From an uncultured Pelagibacteraceae bacterium (GTDB taxonomy: Bacteria; Pseudomonadota; Alphaproteobacteria; Pelagibacterales; Pelagibacteraceae): a stretch of DNA of 44,591 nucleotides. The notes below the pieces were generated by a model, which made no database searches, had not been told where the DNA came from, and saw only the letters and a list, made by a program, of their open reading frames with translations. How positions within the stretch are numbered: the first letter of the stretch is position 1; every line of letters starts with the position of its first letter. Made by a program: the position numbers and the translations under genes. Location of the stretch: the NCBI GenBank assembly GCA_902527485.1, contig CABZPB010000004.1, positions 1 through 44,591 of the forward strand, given 5' to 3'. Below, piece by piece: positions 18,601 to 26,903 of the stretch.

Positions 18601-19057
18601 CTTGAATTTCGGCAAATTTACCTTTGTTAAACAATTGTCCAAAAAAACCATTAACCGTTCCAGAAAATATTGCTACTCCTTCATTTTTATTTAGTAGCTC
18701 ATCAAAATCTAAATGAGGTTCAGAAAGCTCGTCATTTTTTAAAAAAGACAATGAAGATAACTTTATTATTGTTTTATATCCATCTTCGTTTAATGCGAAT
18801 AAAGGTATAAGACCTATTGTATCACCTAATTTAAAATTAATTTGAGTTCCAATTATTGGTTGAGATCCAGATTTAGATAATTTTTCAGCAAACTCTAAAG
18901 CGCCACATAGATTGGAGGTATCACACAAACCTATTGCTTTTAGTTTATTATCTTTAGAAATATCTTTTAAATCATCTAACTTGATAGCTCCTTCACAAAT
19001 AGAAAATTGAGAATGTATTTTTAGATGATTAAAATTTTCAAAATTAGACTCTTGCAT
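15641..19057 (-). CDS. dnaE: DNA polymerase III alpha subunit
   Basis: DnaE is the replicative polymerase. The 1138-aa protein has an N-terminal PHP domain that starts LKIHSQFSICEGA, with the first metal His replaced by Lys. That is similar to proofreading-inactive proteobacterial DnaE. The palm follows, with GPGRGSGAGSLVAWCL and the catalytic aspartates in PDFDIDF (near residue 400). Then come the fingers, with LYRPGPM and FNKSHAAAYAIISYQT, a helix-hairpin-helix region (KDINKLQLEGLVKAGAFD), and an OB fold (NSNIAATLLKVQERKTAKG) near residue 990. Its start overlaps the lolD stop by 14 bp. Confidence 0.97.
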   Translation of the reverse strand: MQESNFENFNHLKIHSQFSICEGAIKLDDLKDISKDNKLKAIGLCDTSNLCGALEFAEKLSKSGSQPIIGTQINFKLGDTIGLIPLFALNEDGYKTIIKLSSLSFLKNDELSEPHLDFDELLNKNEGVAIFSGTVNGFFGQLFNKGKFAEIQEIFLKVKNCYGDRFYIEIQRHGDLNEKEFERFNLTSSKTLDIPLIATNEVFYIDKDMHEAHDALICIKNKSYVNEKNRVRFSDQHYLKTNSEMIDLFADIPEALENNYNFPFRCNFRPLSSKPILPNISSDKGISADETLKKNSLDGLNEKFIKIFNLDNKDFASNKNYLKYKDRLDHELEIIIKMNYASYFLIVSDYIKWAKENDIPVGPGRGSGAGSLVAWCLSITDVDPIKFNLIFERFLNPDRISMPDFDIDFCEEKRDLVFKYLTKKYENSVAHIITFGKLKARMVIRDVGRVLGLAYGFVDSISKMIPFDPSRPQNLTECIAGEPRLQKLINEDSRVKKLTDLSLKLEGLNRNVATHAAGVVIADKKLIEIVPLYKDSTSDLLLPSTQFDMYSAENAGLIKFDFLGLKTLTVINNTQKLIQKKNKSFNIENINFEDQKVFDLLSSGKTVGLFQIESTGMREALMQMRPNHIEDIIALVALYRPGPMSNIPIYNDCKHGKQTPDYLHPLLEDILKPTYGVIIYQEQVMQIAQKLSGFTAGQADILRRAMGKKKRAELEKQKQSFISGAVNNGISKDIAAGIFLKIEPFAEYGFNKSHAAAYAIISYQTSYLKTYYPKEFIAASMTMDISNQNKLSEFYEELKRLNIEIVRPDINECYADFRIDGEKFYYALGAIKAVGYEAVSNIVKERIKNGKFSSINDFLNRVNPKDINKLQLEGLVKAGAFDNINSNRQSLFNSISKFITKSKNIYENKSANQIDLFGENNTPDNEVIIKIDDWKFEERLSKEFESVGFFISNHPLNQFKEIFKDYHILDYLSFNNDNQITNSNIAATLLKVQERKTAKGNPYAVLKLTDLSSVFELLIFSEVLEKNRDILKEGSSIILTLAKSVSDEENRFKRINVQKIASLSELIDKPIEEVLFNLKSLNELNEISKIIPSDGNTVVKIKLRDQDNELDFTLKNKRKVDRKMLNIIRNKEISAIIR

Positions 19058-19727
19058 TAATGGTCCTTATATTACCATTAACTATTTCCAACATGCAATC
19101 AGCCTTTTTAGCAAAAAATCTATTATGAGTTGCAAAGATTATTAGTCGGTTTGTATTAATTTGTTTTTTTAAAAGATGAAAAACATTTTTTGCAGTCTCT
19201 AAATCTAAACTTCCTGTTGGTTCATCGGCTAAGATAACTTGAGGATCATTAATTAAAGCTCTAGCTATTGATACTCTTTGTTTTTCACCTCCGGAGAGTT
19301 CTGCAGGATAGTGGTAAATTCGATTCGTTAAACCGACTTTTTTTAATAATTTTTTCGATTTCATTTCTGAAATTTCTTTATTTTTTTCAATTGCAAGATT
19401 GGCCAAATATACATTTTCTAAAGCTGTGAAATCTGCAAGTAAATTATCCTGTTGATATATAATTCCAATTTTATTAGCTCTTAAAACGTCATTATAGTTA
19501 GAATCTTTATAATCTATTTGTTTATTTCCATATTTCATTATACCACTTGATGGTCTATCGATTAATGACAACAAGTTTAGTAATGTTGATTTTCCAGAAC
19601 CAGAAGGTCCCATTAGAGAATAAATTTTTCCAAGTTTAAAATTATAAGTTAATTTTTTTAAAACTCTTAAATTTTTTTGGTGAGTAAAAGACTTAGAAAT
19701 ATTTGAAAGTTTAATAAAATTATTCAT
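19044..19727 (-). CDS. lolD: Lipoprotein-releasing ABC transporter ATPase
   Basis: LolD powers release of outer-membrane lipoproteins from the inner membrane to the LolA carrier. The 227-aa ATPase has Walker A GPSGSGKST (about residues 40-48), the Q-loop in IIYQQDNLL, ABC signature LSGGEKQRVSIARAL, Walker B VILADEPTGSLD and the H-loop FATHN. Its start overlaps the lolC stop by 8 bp, which with the gene pair supports LolD rather than another MacB-type ATPase. Confidence 0.93.
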   Translation of the reverse strand: MNNFIKLSNISKSFTHQKNLRVLKKLTYNFKLGKIYSLMGPSGSGKSTLLNLLSLIDRPSSGIMKYGNKQIDYKDSNYNDVLRANKIGIIYQQDNLLADFTALENVYLANLAIEKNKEISEMKSKKLLKKVGLTNRIYHYPAELSGGEKQRVSIARALINDPQVILADEPTGSLDLETAKNVFHLLKKQINTNRLIIFATHNRFFAKKADCMLEIVNGNIRTINARV

Positions 19728-20952
19728 ATTTTAATGATTTAACAGGATCTAGTTTTGCTGCTTTTAAAGCAGGGAAAATTGAAACAATAATTGTAATAAT
19801 TATTGAGCATAGCGAAATTAATAAAATTGATGGCAGGTTTATCTCTGAGGGCATCGTACTTAAAAAATATATTTCTTCTGGAAACAAACTTATGTTAAAA
19901 AAAGTACTTAAAAATTGTCTTAAATTTTCAACATATATTGAAAAAGTTACACCAAGAATAATTCCAAAAATTGTAGCAGATGTTCCTATTATTACTCCAA
20001 CAAGAAAAAAAATTTTTACAATTGATTTGTTAAGTACACCAATAGATTTTAATATCGCAATGTCTTTTGTTTTGTTTTTAACCAATATTGTTAAACCAGA
20101 AATTATATTAAAAGCGGCTACAATAATAATTAAAGACAATATTATAAACATTACATTTCTCTCAACTTTAAGAGCTGAAAAAAGTGCATTATTCATATCT
20201 GACCATGAATACACAAATTCATTTTTAAAAATTTTCTGTACTATTTTTTTTTGGTCCTCAATTTTTTGAGGACTTTTAAGATAAATTTCTAAATTTCTAT
20301 CATCTTTATTTAGATTAAAGAACTCTTCTAGAGTTGATAAATTTATAAAAGCTATATTGTTGTCGAAATCAACAAGTCCACTTTCAAAAATTGATACAAC
20401 TGTAAAAGTTTTTTGTTTAGGTATATTCCCTATTATTGTCTCAATTCCACTTGAGGACATAATTGTAATATCATCCCCTATATCAAGATTTAGAGTAAAA
20501 CTGAGCTCTTTTCCAATTGAAATAAAATTTTTACTTAAGTTATTTCTATTGCCTAAAAAATTTTTATTCTTTACTAATTCAAGTTTCGAGAAATCATTAT
20601 TTTTGTAACCTCGCAATACTATTCCTTTGGAGGTTTCGCTTTTAATCATTATGGCCTCACCTGAATTGCTTAAAATCAATTCATCAGAAATAAGTTTTAA
20701 GTTGTTAAGTTTTAACTTTTCAAGTTCGATTACATTTTCATATGGTTTGACAGTTATATGGGCATTAAAACCAACTATCTTATTAATTAGCTCTGTCCGG
20801 AAACCATTCATGACTGACATAACAATTATTAAAACAGCTACACCAAGGCTGATACCTATAAAGGAAAAAATTGAAATAACATTTAGAAAGCCATCTTTTT
20901 TTCTAGCTTTCAAAAACCTGAATGTAATTTCTTTTTCTAAAGTAGAAATCAA
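19720..20952 (-). CDS. lolC: Lipoprotein-releasing system transmembrane protein (LolC/LolE family)
   Basis: This 410-aa inner-membrane subunit partners LolD. It has one membrane helix near residues 20-50 (VISIFSFIGISLGVAVLIIVMSVMNG, cut here by family knowledge to the LolC/E start pattern), a large periplasmic domain (about 50-265), and three helices in the last 150 residues, the FtsX-like arrangement. It carries the conserved cytoplasmic KTKDIAILKSIG and ends AAKLDPVKSLKYE. Only one such gene is present, so the transporter is probably a LolC2D2 homodimer (sometimes called LolF). It overlaps proS by 4 bp. Confidence 0.9.
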   Translation of the reverse strand: MISTLEKEITFRFLKARKKDGFLNVISIFSFIGISLGVAVLIIVMSVMNGFRTELINKIVGFNAHITVKPYENVIELEKLKLNNLKLISDELILSNSGEAIMIKSETSKGIVLRGYKNNDFSKLELVKNKNFLGNRNNLSKNFISIGKELSFTLNLDIGDDITIMSSSGIETIIGNIPKQKTFTVVSIFESGLVDFDNNIAFINLSTLEEFFNLNKDDRNLEIYLKSPQKIEDQKKIVQKIFKNEFVYSWSDMNNALFSALKVERNVMFIILSLIIIVAAFNIISGLTILVKNKTKDIAILKSIGVLNKSIVKIFFLVGVIIGTSATIFGIILGVTFSIYVENLRQFLSTFFNISLFPEEIYFLSTMPSEINLPSILLISLCSIIITIIVSIFPALKAAKLDPVKSLKYE

Positions 20953-22283
20953 TTTTTTTCTTTTTCTTTTTTGATTATTTCTATTATTTCAGCTATTTTT
21001 AATTTTTTTGTTTCTTTTCCAACTTCTTTAAATTCTATTAAGTCGCTCTCAGTTTGTTTACCTATTATTATTTGATATGGAGTACCTATTAAATTCATCT
21101 TTTTTATTTTAGATGAAAAATTTTCATCAGTATCTTCAATTACTCCATCTATGTAGTTTTTTTCTAATTCAGAATTTATCTTATTTGCTTTTTCTAAAGC
21201 TGAATTATCATTTTTGTTTATCATCGGGATTATCCCTACATCATATGGAGCAACAGAAATTGGCCATTTCATGATTTCATTTTTTTCATCATATTTTGCC
21301 TCAATTATCGCTCCTACTAACCTTGAAACTCCTATTCCATAAGAACCCATTTTTACGAAATCTTTTTTGCCGCCAGGAAGATCTACTGATGCACCCATTG
21401 GTTTTGAATATTTGTCTCCAAAATAAAATATATGACCCACCTCAATACCTTTGGTTTTCAATCGATTAGTTTCTGAAACTTTTTTTTCAAACTCGTCTTT
21501 ATTAAATTTTTCATCAGTTACTGAATAAAATTCGTCGTATTTTTTTCTCAAATCACTCAAAGATCTTTTTTCTAATTTTGTACCGTCACTATTCAAATCA
21601 AAAATTCTTTTATCTGTAAAAATTTTACTTTCACCAGTTTCAGCTAAAATAATAAACTCATGAGAAAGATTACCTCCTATAGGACCAGTATCAGCAGCCA
21701 TTGGTATAGCTGTTAGATCTAATCTTTTAAAAGTTTTTAAATAAGATAAGAAAAATTTATTATAAGAGAATAAAGCTTCCTCATCAGATATATCAAATGA
21801 ATAAGCATCTTTCATATAAAACTCTCTACATCTCATTATTCCAAAACGGGGTCTAATTTCATCTCTAAATTTCCATTGAATATGATATAAAAGTTGCGGA
21901 AGAGATTTATAAGATTTAACTGATGCTCTAAATATATCTGTTACAAGTTCTTCATTGGTTGGGCCGTAAAGCATTTCACGATTTTGACGATCTTTTATTC
22001 TAAGCATTTCTTCACCGTAGTCCTCATAGCGCCCACTCTCTTTCCATATTTCACTTGATTGTATAGTTGGCATTAAAATTTCTTGAGCTCCAATTTTGTT
22101 TTGTTCTTCTCTAACAATTTGTTCAATCTTTTTCATTACTTTGAACCCCAATGGTAACCAAGAGTAAATTCCTGCTGATGATTGTTTAATCATCCCCACA
22201 CGTAACATTAATTGATGTGATTTTATTTTGGCTTCTGAAGGATTGTTTTTTAAAATTGGAATGAATGATTGTGAAATATACAT
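20949..22283 (-). CDS. proS: Prolyl-tRNA synthetase, short alphaproteobacterial type
   Basis: ProRS charges tRNA-Pro. The 444-aa protein is class II: motif 1 near GIYSWLPLGFKVMKK, motif 2 in RDEIRPRFGIMRCREFYMKD and motif 3 in GSYGIGVSRLVG. A C-terminal anticodon-binding domain begins VAPYDVGIIPM. It lacks the long INS editing domain found in the 570-aa E. coli enzyme; this short form is typical of alphaproteobacteria. Upstream is the DUF1467 gene, 1 bp away; downstream it overlaps lolC by 4 bp. Confidence 0.95.
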   Translation of the reverse strand: MYISQSFIPILKNNPSEAKIKSHQLMLRVGMIKQSSAGIYSWLPLGFKVMKKIEQIVREEQNKIGAQEILMPTIQSSEIWKESGRYEDYGEEMLRIKDRQNREMLYGPTNEELVTDIFRASVKSYKSLPQLLYHIQWKFRDEIRPRFGIMRCREFYMKDAYSFDISDEEALFSYNKFFLSYLKTFKRLDLTAIPMAADTGPIGGNLSHEFIILAETGESKIFTDKRIFDLNSDGTKLEKRSLSDLRKKYDEFYSVTDEKFNKDEFEKKVSETNRLKTKGIEVGHIFYFGDKYSKPMGASVDLPGGKKDFVKMGSYGIGVSRLVGAIIEAKYDEKNEIMKWPISVAPYDVGIIPMINKNDNSALEKANKINSELEKNYIDGVIEDTDENFSSKIKKMNLIGTPYQIIIGKQTESDLIEFKEVGKETKKLKIAEIIEIIKKEKEKN

Positions 22284-22284
22284 T

Positions 22285-22530
22285 CTAAGTGATTATATTT
22301 CTTAAATTTAAATATTCAAATTTCATAAGTAAGTAAATAATTATAAACAAAACTGTTGTAATTCCAGTACAATAAACAAATTTCTTTAACATTTTTGGAT
22401 TTTCTGGGGAGCCTGGATCCTCACCCTCAATTTTAATCACTTTATTTCTTTCTACATCTATTGGTAGAATTGCAAAAAAAACTATCCACCAAATAATTAT
22501 ATAGATAATTGCTAATCCTGTAGGGCTCAT
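22285..22530 (-). CDS. DUF1467-family small membrane protein
   Basis: The 81-aa protein has two hydrophobic helices (about 5-23 and 51-71). It contains the family pattern WWIVFFAILPI followed by a polar linker with DPGSPENPKMLKK. DUF1467 proteins are short two-helix inner-membrane proteins conserved in alphaproteobacteria beside proS and rnj, exactly as here. Their function is unknown. The start overlaps the rnj stop by 1 bp. Confidence 0.85.
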   Translation of the reverse strand: MSPTGLAIIYIIIWWIVFFAILPIDVERNKVIKIEGEDPGSPENPKMLKKFVYCTGITTVLFIIIYLLMKFEYLNLRNIIT

Positions 22531-24188
22531 TAAATCTTCACTAAGTTAATGTTAGCAAAAGGTTTTTTTCCAGTTTTTTCTTTTGTAAATTTACGACAAG
22601 CAATTTTTAGTGCATCTATTAAATTGTGCTCTTGCTGTTTATTACCAAGTTTAAATGTTCTTGATGTTTTTTCAATTTCATCTTCTAGGCCATATAAAAA
22701 CTCCTCTTTCTCATAAACAGGCAATCCCCTGAAGGTGATTATGGGACTATTGTGGATATTTCCCTTCGGAGTAATTAAAATTGTTATTTCCAAATATCCA
22801 TTACTACTCAAATTTCTTCTGTCTTTTATTGACTGAGAGTTTTCTTCAACACTAACATTTCCATCTAAATACAATCTACCACTCGGTGCTTTATCATAAA
22901 CTTCTGGTTTATCTCCAGGTGATAATTTTACAATATCTCCATTTTCAACTTGAACAGGATGAGGAACCTGCATTTCTTTTGCAAAATTGATATGTTCTAT
23001 CATATGTCTGTGCTCTCCATGAACTGGAATAACACATTGTGGTTTGACCCATTGATACATATCTTTAAGATCTTCTCGATTTGGATGTCCTGATACATGA
23101 ATAAATTCAGTTTCTTCAGAGATCACCTCGATACCATCTTTCACTAATCGATTATGGAGATTATAAAGTTTTTTTTCATTACCTGGAATAATTTTTGATG
23201 AAAAAATAACAGCGTCATCTTTTTCAATAAATACATCTGGATGAATATAATTTGCTATTCGCATCATTGCTCCCATTGGTTCACCTTGACTACCTGTGCA
23301 TAAATAGAGAATTTTTTCTCTAGAGAAATTTTTGGCATCCCTAGGATCAATAGGTTCAATTGTATTTTTTAAATATCCACATTGTCTTGCAGCCTTATAA
23401 ATTCTGTGCATTGATCTTCCAACTAAAGATATCTGTCTCCCAGATTTTTCAGCACAGTAAAAAGCTGTTTCCATTCTTGCGACATTTGACGCAAAAGAAG
23501 TAATGATAACTCTTTTTTTTAATCGATTGACTATATTTAACAAATTTTTTCTTACATCTAACTCTGATCCTGATCTTCCGGCACTAAAAACATTTGTTGA
23601 GTCACAAATCATTGCTAAGACACCCTCATCACCTATTTCTTTTAACCTTTTAGAATTAATTTCATCTCCAATTAATGGATTTGGATCAACTTTCCAGTCT
23701 CCAGTATGTAGAATTACACCAGCTGGGGTTTTAATTCTCAAACCATTTGGCTCTAGTATTGAATGTGTTAAAGTGATGTATTCAATCTCAAACTTTTCTA
23801 ATGAAATATTTCCATTTAATTCAACAATTTGTAGATCTTTAGTAATATCAATATGTTTTTCTTTAAATTTTTCCTTTATCAAAACAGCTGTGAACGGTGT
23901 TGCGTATATCTTGCATTGTAGTTTTGGCCATAAATGAGCAATTGCTCCAATGTGATCTTCATGGGCATGGGTAAGAACTATACCTAATAAATTATCTTTC
24001 TTTTCAACAATAAATCCTGGATCTGGATAAATTAAATCTATTCCAGGAAGAGTATCATCTGCAAAAGTAACACCAATATCAACCATGATCCATTTGTGGT
24101 CGCCTGGCAAACCATAACCAAAAAGATTCATGTTCATCCCAATTTCACCAGATCCACCTAGTGGACAAAATAATAATTCTTCTTTCAT
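22530..24188 (-). CDS. rnj: Ribonuclease J
   Basis: RNase J is a metallo-beta-lactamase/beta-CASP ribonuclease with 5'-3' exonuclease and endonuclease activity in mRNA decay and rRNA maturation. The 552-aa protein has the metal motif VLTHAHEDHIGA near residue 72, LHTGDWKVDP, the beta-CASP segment with ITSFASNVARMETA and LCTGSQGEPMGAM, and the C-terminal IHVSGHPNREDL and VIPVHGEHRHM. It overlaps coaX by 4 bp. Confidence 0.95.
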   Translation of the reverse strand: MKEELLFCPLGGSGEIGMNMNLFGYGLPGDHKWIMVDIGVTFADDTLPGIDLIYPDPGFIVEKKDNLLGIVLTHAHEDHIGAIAHLWPKLQCKIYATPFTAVLIKEKFKEKHIDITKDLQIVELNGNISLEKFEIEYITLTHSILEPNGLRIKTPAGVILHTGDWKVDPNPLIGDEINSKRLKEIGDEGVLAMICDSTNVFSAGRSGSELDVRKNLLNIVNRLKKRVIITSFASNVARMETAFYCAEKSGRQISLVGRSMHRIYKAARQCGYLKNTIEPIDPRDAKNFSREKILYLCTGSQGEPMGAMMRIANYIHPDVFIEKDDAVIFSSKIIPGNEKKLYNLHNRLVKDGIEVISEETEFIHVSGHPNREDLKDMYQWVKPQCVIPVHGEHRHMIEHINFAKEMQVPHPVQVENGDIVKLSPGDKPEVYDKAPSGRLYLDGNVSVEENSQSIKDRRNLSSNGYLEITILITPKGNIHNSPIITFRGLPVYEKEEFLYGLEDEIEKTSRTFKLGNKQQEHNLIDALKIACRKFTKEKTGKKPFANINLVKI

Positions 24189-24934
24189 CTGTTTAATAAT
24201 TTAGAAATTTTTATAAGACCTTTGACAGTGATATCTTTGTTTTCAATAACTTTTGTTTTAATTGAATTTTTAAATAAATCAGAAAAGCCACCCGTAATAA
24301 CAACCTTATAAGATTTCCCTGTTTCTTTCTTAATCAAATTAATGATATTGTCAATTAAGCCTGCATAGCCCCAAAAAAAACCTGATCTAACAGCTGAATT
24401 CGTATCAATTCCAATTACTTTTTTTATTTTTTTAAGATTAATTTTTGGTATCAGAGAAGCCTTATCAGTTAAAGTATTTAATGAAATACTTATACCGGGA
24501 GCAATAACACCTCCTCGGTAAGTATTATTTGCTAATACATCAAAAGTTGTAGCTGTGCCAAAATCTAAAATGATAAAATTTTTCTTAGGACTCATTAAAC
24601 TAATTGCATTTGCCAGTCTATCAGAGCCTACTTGATTAAAGTTTGCTTTTATATCTAAAATAGATTTTAAATTTAGATCTTTTATTTCATAACACTTAAT
24701 TTTAGTTTTTTTCGATATAAATCTTTTAATTGAATTAAAAGTTTTCGGGACAACGCTACAAAATAATATCTTTTCAATATTTTTAAAATCTTTTATTAAA
24801 ATTCTAAATTTTTTATTAAGAATTGAGTTTGTTATTGATTTTGACGGTAAACTTATTCTTTTTAAGATCTTATCTTTAGAATTTACTAAAAATAATTTAG
24901 TCACTGAATTTCCAATATCTCCTAAAATTAGCAT
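24185..24934 (-). CDS. coaX: Type III pantothenate kinase
   Basis: CoaX phosphorylates pantothenate, the first step of coenzyme A synthesis, and unlike CoaA is not feedback-inhibited by CoA. The 249-aa ASKHA-fold protein starts LILGDIGNSVTKL (phosphate loop, usually D-x-G-N-T). It contains GSDRLANAI, ILDFGTATTFDVL, GGVIAPGISISL and VVITGGFSDLF, all family motifs. It lies 8 bp after birA and overlaps rnj by 4 bp, the standard birA-coaX-rnj order of alphaproteobacteria. Confidence 0.93.
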   Translation of the reverse strand: MLILGDIGNSVTKLFLVNSKDKILKRISLPSKSITNSILNKKFRILIKDFKNIEKILFCSVVPKTFNSIKRFISKKTKIKCYEIKDLNLKSILDIKANFNQVGSDRLANAISLMSPKKNFIILDFGTATTFDVLANNTYRGGVIAPGISISLNTLTDKASLIPKINLKKIKKVIGIDTNSAVRSGFFWGYAGLIDNIINLIKKETGKSYKVVITGGFSDLFKNSIKTKVIENKDITVKGLIKISKLLNR

Positions 24935-24942
24935 ATCTATAT

Positions 24943-25482
24943 TTATACTCTTTTTTTAATTAATCTCTTTAAATTGTTTTCAAAAATCTTCTTTAGTTTT
25001 GACTCAAATTTTTTTTTTGATATATCTTTGTTTATAAGCTCGCTTAAATGAGTAGTTGGATAATTTCTTATAAAGGGACTTTTTATTAAATTTACACCAA
25101 TACCAACAATTAAAAAAGTTTGATTAAATTTATTTACTTTTTCTTGTAAAATTCCACTTATCTTTTTTTTTTGAATTAAAAGATCATTAGGTTTTTTGAA
25201 ATAAATTTTTTTTTTATAATATTGTGAGATACATTTTTTAACCATTAAACAATTAATTTTAGTTAATTTGTTTAAAGATATCTTAAAGTTTTTTAGATTA
25301 TAAAAAAAACTAACAAATAAATTTCCTTTATAGGAAACCCATTTTTTTCCATATTGTCCTCTACCATTGACTTGCAAATCTGATAAGATCATACCAAAAT
25401 CATAATCATAGTTTTTAATTATTCTTATGGCAGTGTTATTGGTACTTTTTACTTTATTAAATCTAAATATTTTAAACTTCAT
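24943..25482 (-). CDS. birA: Biotin-[acetyl-CoA-carboxylase] ligase, minimal form
   Basis: BirA attaches biotin to the carboxylase carrier protein. The 179-aa protein holds only the catalytic domain: KVKSTNNTA (residues 10-18), DLQVNGRGQYGKKWVSYKGNL (biotinyl-AMP loop; the family consensus is G-R-G-R-x-x-R-x-W), KKPNDLL (family KWPND) and ISGILQE with GIGVNL. It lacks both the N-terminal DNA-binding domain of bifunctional BirA and most of the C-terminal SH3-like domain (typical catalytic form 230-260 aa). It overlaps nuoN by 1 bp. Confidence 0.87.
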   Translation of the reverse strand: MKFKIFRFNKVKSTNNTAIRIIKNYDYDFGMILSDLQVNGRGQYGKKWVSYKGNLFVSFFYNLKNFKISLNKLTKINCLMVKKCISQYYKKKIYFKKPNDLLIQKKKISGILQEKVNKFNQTFLIVGIGVNLIKSPFIRNYPTTHLSELINKDISKKKFESKLKKIFENNLKRLIKKRV

Positions 25483-26903
25483 TAAATTATATTGATTTTT
25501 GAAACTACATCAATCAATTCACTTGGAAAAACAAAATACATCAAAATTAGCACTGTAGAAACTGTTAAGGATAACTTCAACCAAAGGCTATGATCTTTGT
25601 CATAACTATCTTTTTCTTCATCGAAATACATTGTCTTAATAATTCTTAAATAGTAAAAGGCTGCAACCACTGTTGATAATAGTCCAACAATGGCTAAAAA
25701 AAACATTGACTGTTCAATAACAGACTTAAAGATATAAAATTTTGCAAAAAAGCCTGCAAGTGGTGGAATTCCTGCTAAAGAAAATAAAATTATTAATAAT
25801 GAAATTGAAAGTAATGGATGATTTTTTGATAATCCTGATAAATCATCTATTTGCTCATAATATACATTATTTCTCTTCATCATTAGCAGGCATGAAAAAA
25901 AGCCTAAGTTCATAATAATATAAATTGTCATATAAATTACTGAACTTTGTATCCCATCATTTGAACCTGTTGCCAAACCAGCTAAAGCGTATCCAATATG
26001 ACTTATCGAGCTATAAGCTATTAGACGCTTAAGATTTTTTTGACCTATCGCCGCTATGGCACCAAAAAGCATAGATGCGATTGATAGAAAAACCAAAATC
26101 ATTTGCCACTGATCAATAAGATTTAAAAAAGGAACATACAAAAATCTTATAAACACAGTTAATGCTGCAATTTTAGGAACCATTGTAAAAAATAGTGTTA
26201 CAGATGTTGGTGAACCTTCATATACATCCGGAGCCCACATATGAAAAGGTACAGCAGAAATTTTGAACGCTAAACCCACTAAAACAAACACTATTCCAAA
26301 AGTAAGGGCATATTCATTCGTATTGAATTGAGTTGCAATAACATTAAAGTTTGTCGAACCTGTAAAACCATAAATTAAAGAACAACCGTACAATAACAAA
26401 CCTGAAGATAGTGCACTTAAGACAAAATATTTTAGTCCTGCCTCTGATGATTTTAATTGATCTCGATTAAATGTTGCCAAAACGTATAAAGCTAATGACT
26501 GTAGTTCTAAACCCATATAGAAAACAATTAAATCATTAGAACTAATCATAATCATCATTCCCAATACAGAACTTAAGATTAAAATTGGATATTCAATTTT
26601 AAAAATTTTAAAAGTTTTTAAATAATTTGATGAAATTAACAAAACTACAAATGCAGATATTAATGTAATAATTTTCATAAATGATGACAAGTAATCCACA
26701 ACAATACTTTCATTGAAAAGAATTGTTCTGCTTGTACCAATTGTTTCATTTAACGTAATTACCGAGGCAATAAGTAAAACTAACAATGAAATATTATGAA
26801 TTATTTTCGAACTTTTTTTTTTGAAAACTCCTAAAATTAGTAAAAACATTATTGATAATGAAATAAAAATTTCTGGAAATATTAATTCAATATTATCTAT
26901 CAT
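25482..26903 (-). CDS. nuoN: NADH-quinone oxidoreductase subunit N
   Basis: NuoN is one of three antiporter-like proton-pumping subunits of complex I in the inner membrane. The 473-aa protein has about 14 hydrophobic helices and the core pattern MGLELQSLALYVLATF, with the conserved Glu of helix 5. It also has VPFHMWAPDVYEGSPTSVT, with the conserved Lys region, and KRLIAYSSISHIGYALAG. Last gene of the nuo operon; it overlaps nuoM by 4 bp and birA by 1 bp. Confidence 0.96.
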   Translation of the reverse strand: MIDNIELIFPEIFISLSIMFLLILGVFKKKSSKIIHNISLLVLLIASVITLNETIGTSRTILFNESIVVDYLSSFMKIITLISAFVVLLISSNYLKTFKIFKIEYPILILSSVLGMMIMISSNDLIVFYMGLELQSLALYVLATFNRDQLKSSEAGLKYFVLSALSSGLLLYGCSLIYGFTGSTNFNVIATQFNTNEYALTFGIVFVLVGLAFKISAVPFHMWAPDVYEGSPTSVTLFFTMVPKIAALTVFIRFLYVPFLNLIDQWQMILVFLSIASMLFGAIAAIGQKNLKRLIAYSSISHIGYALAGLATGSNDGIQSSVIYMTIYIIMNLGFFSCLLMMKRNNVYYEQIDDLSGLSKNHPLLSISLLIILFSLAGIPPLAGFFAKFYIFKSVIEQSMFFLAIVGLLSTVVAAFYYLRIIKTMYFDEEKDSYDKDHSLWLKLSLTVSTVLILMYFVFPSELIDVVSKINII

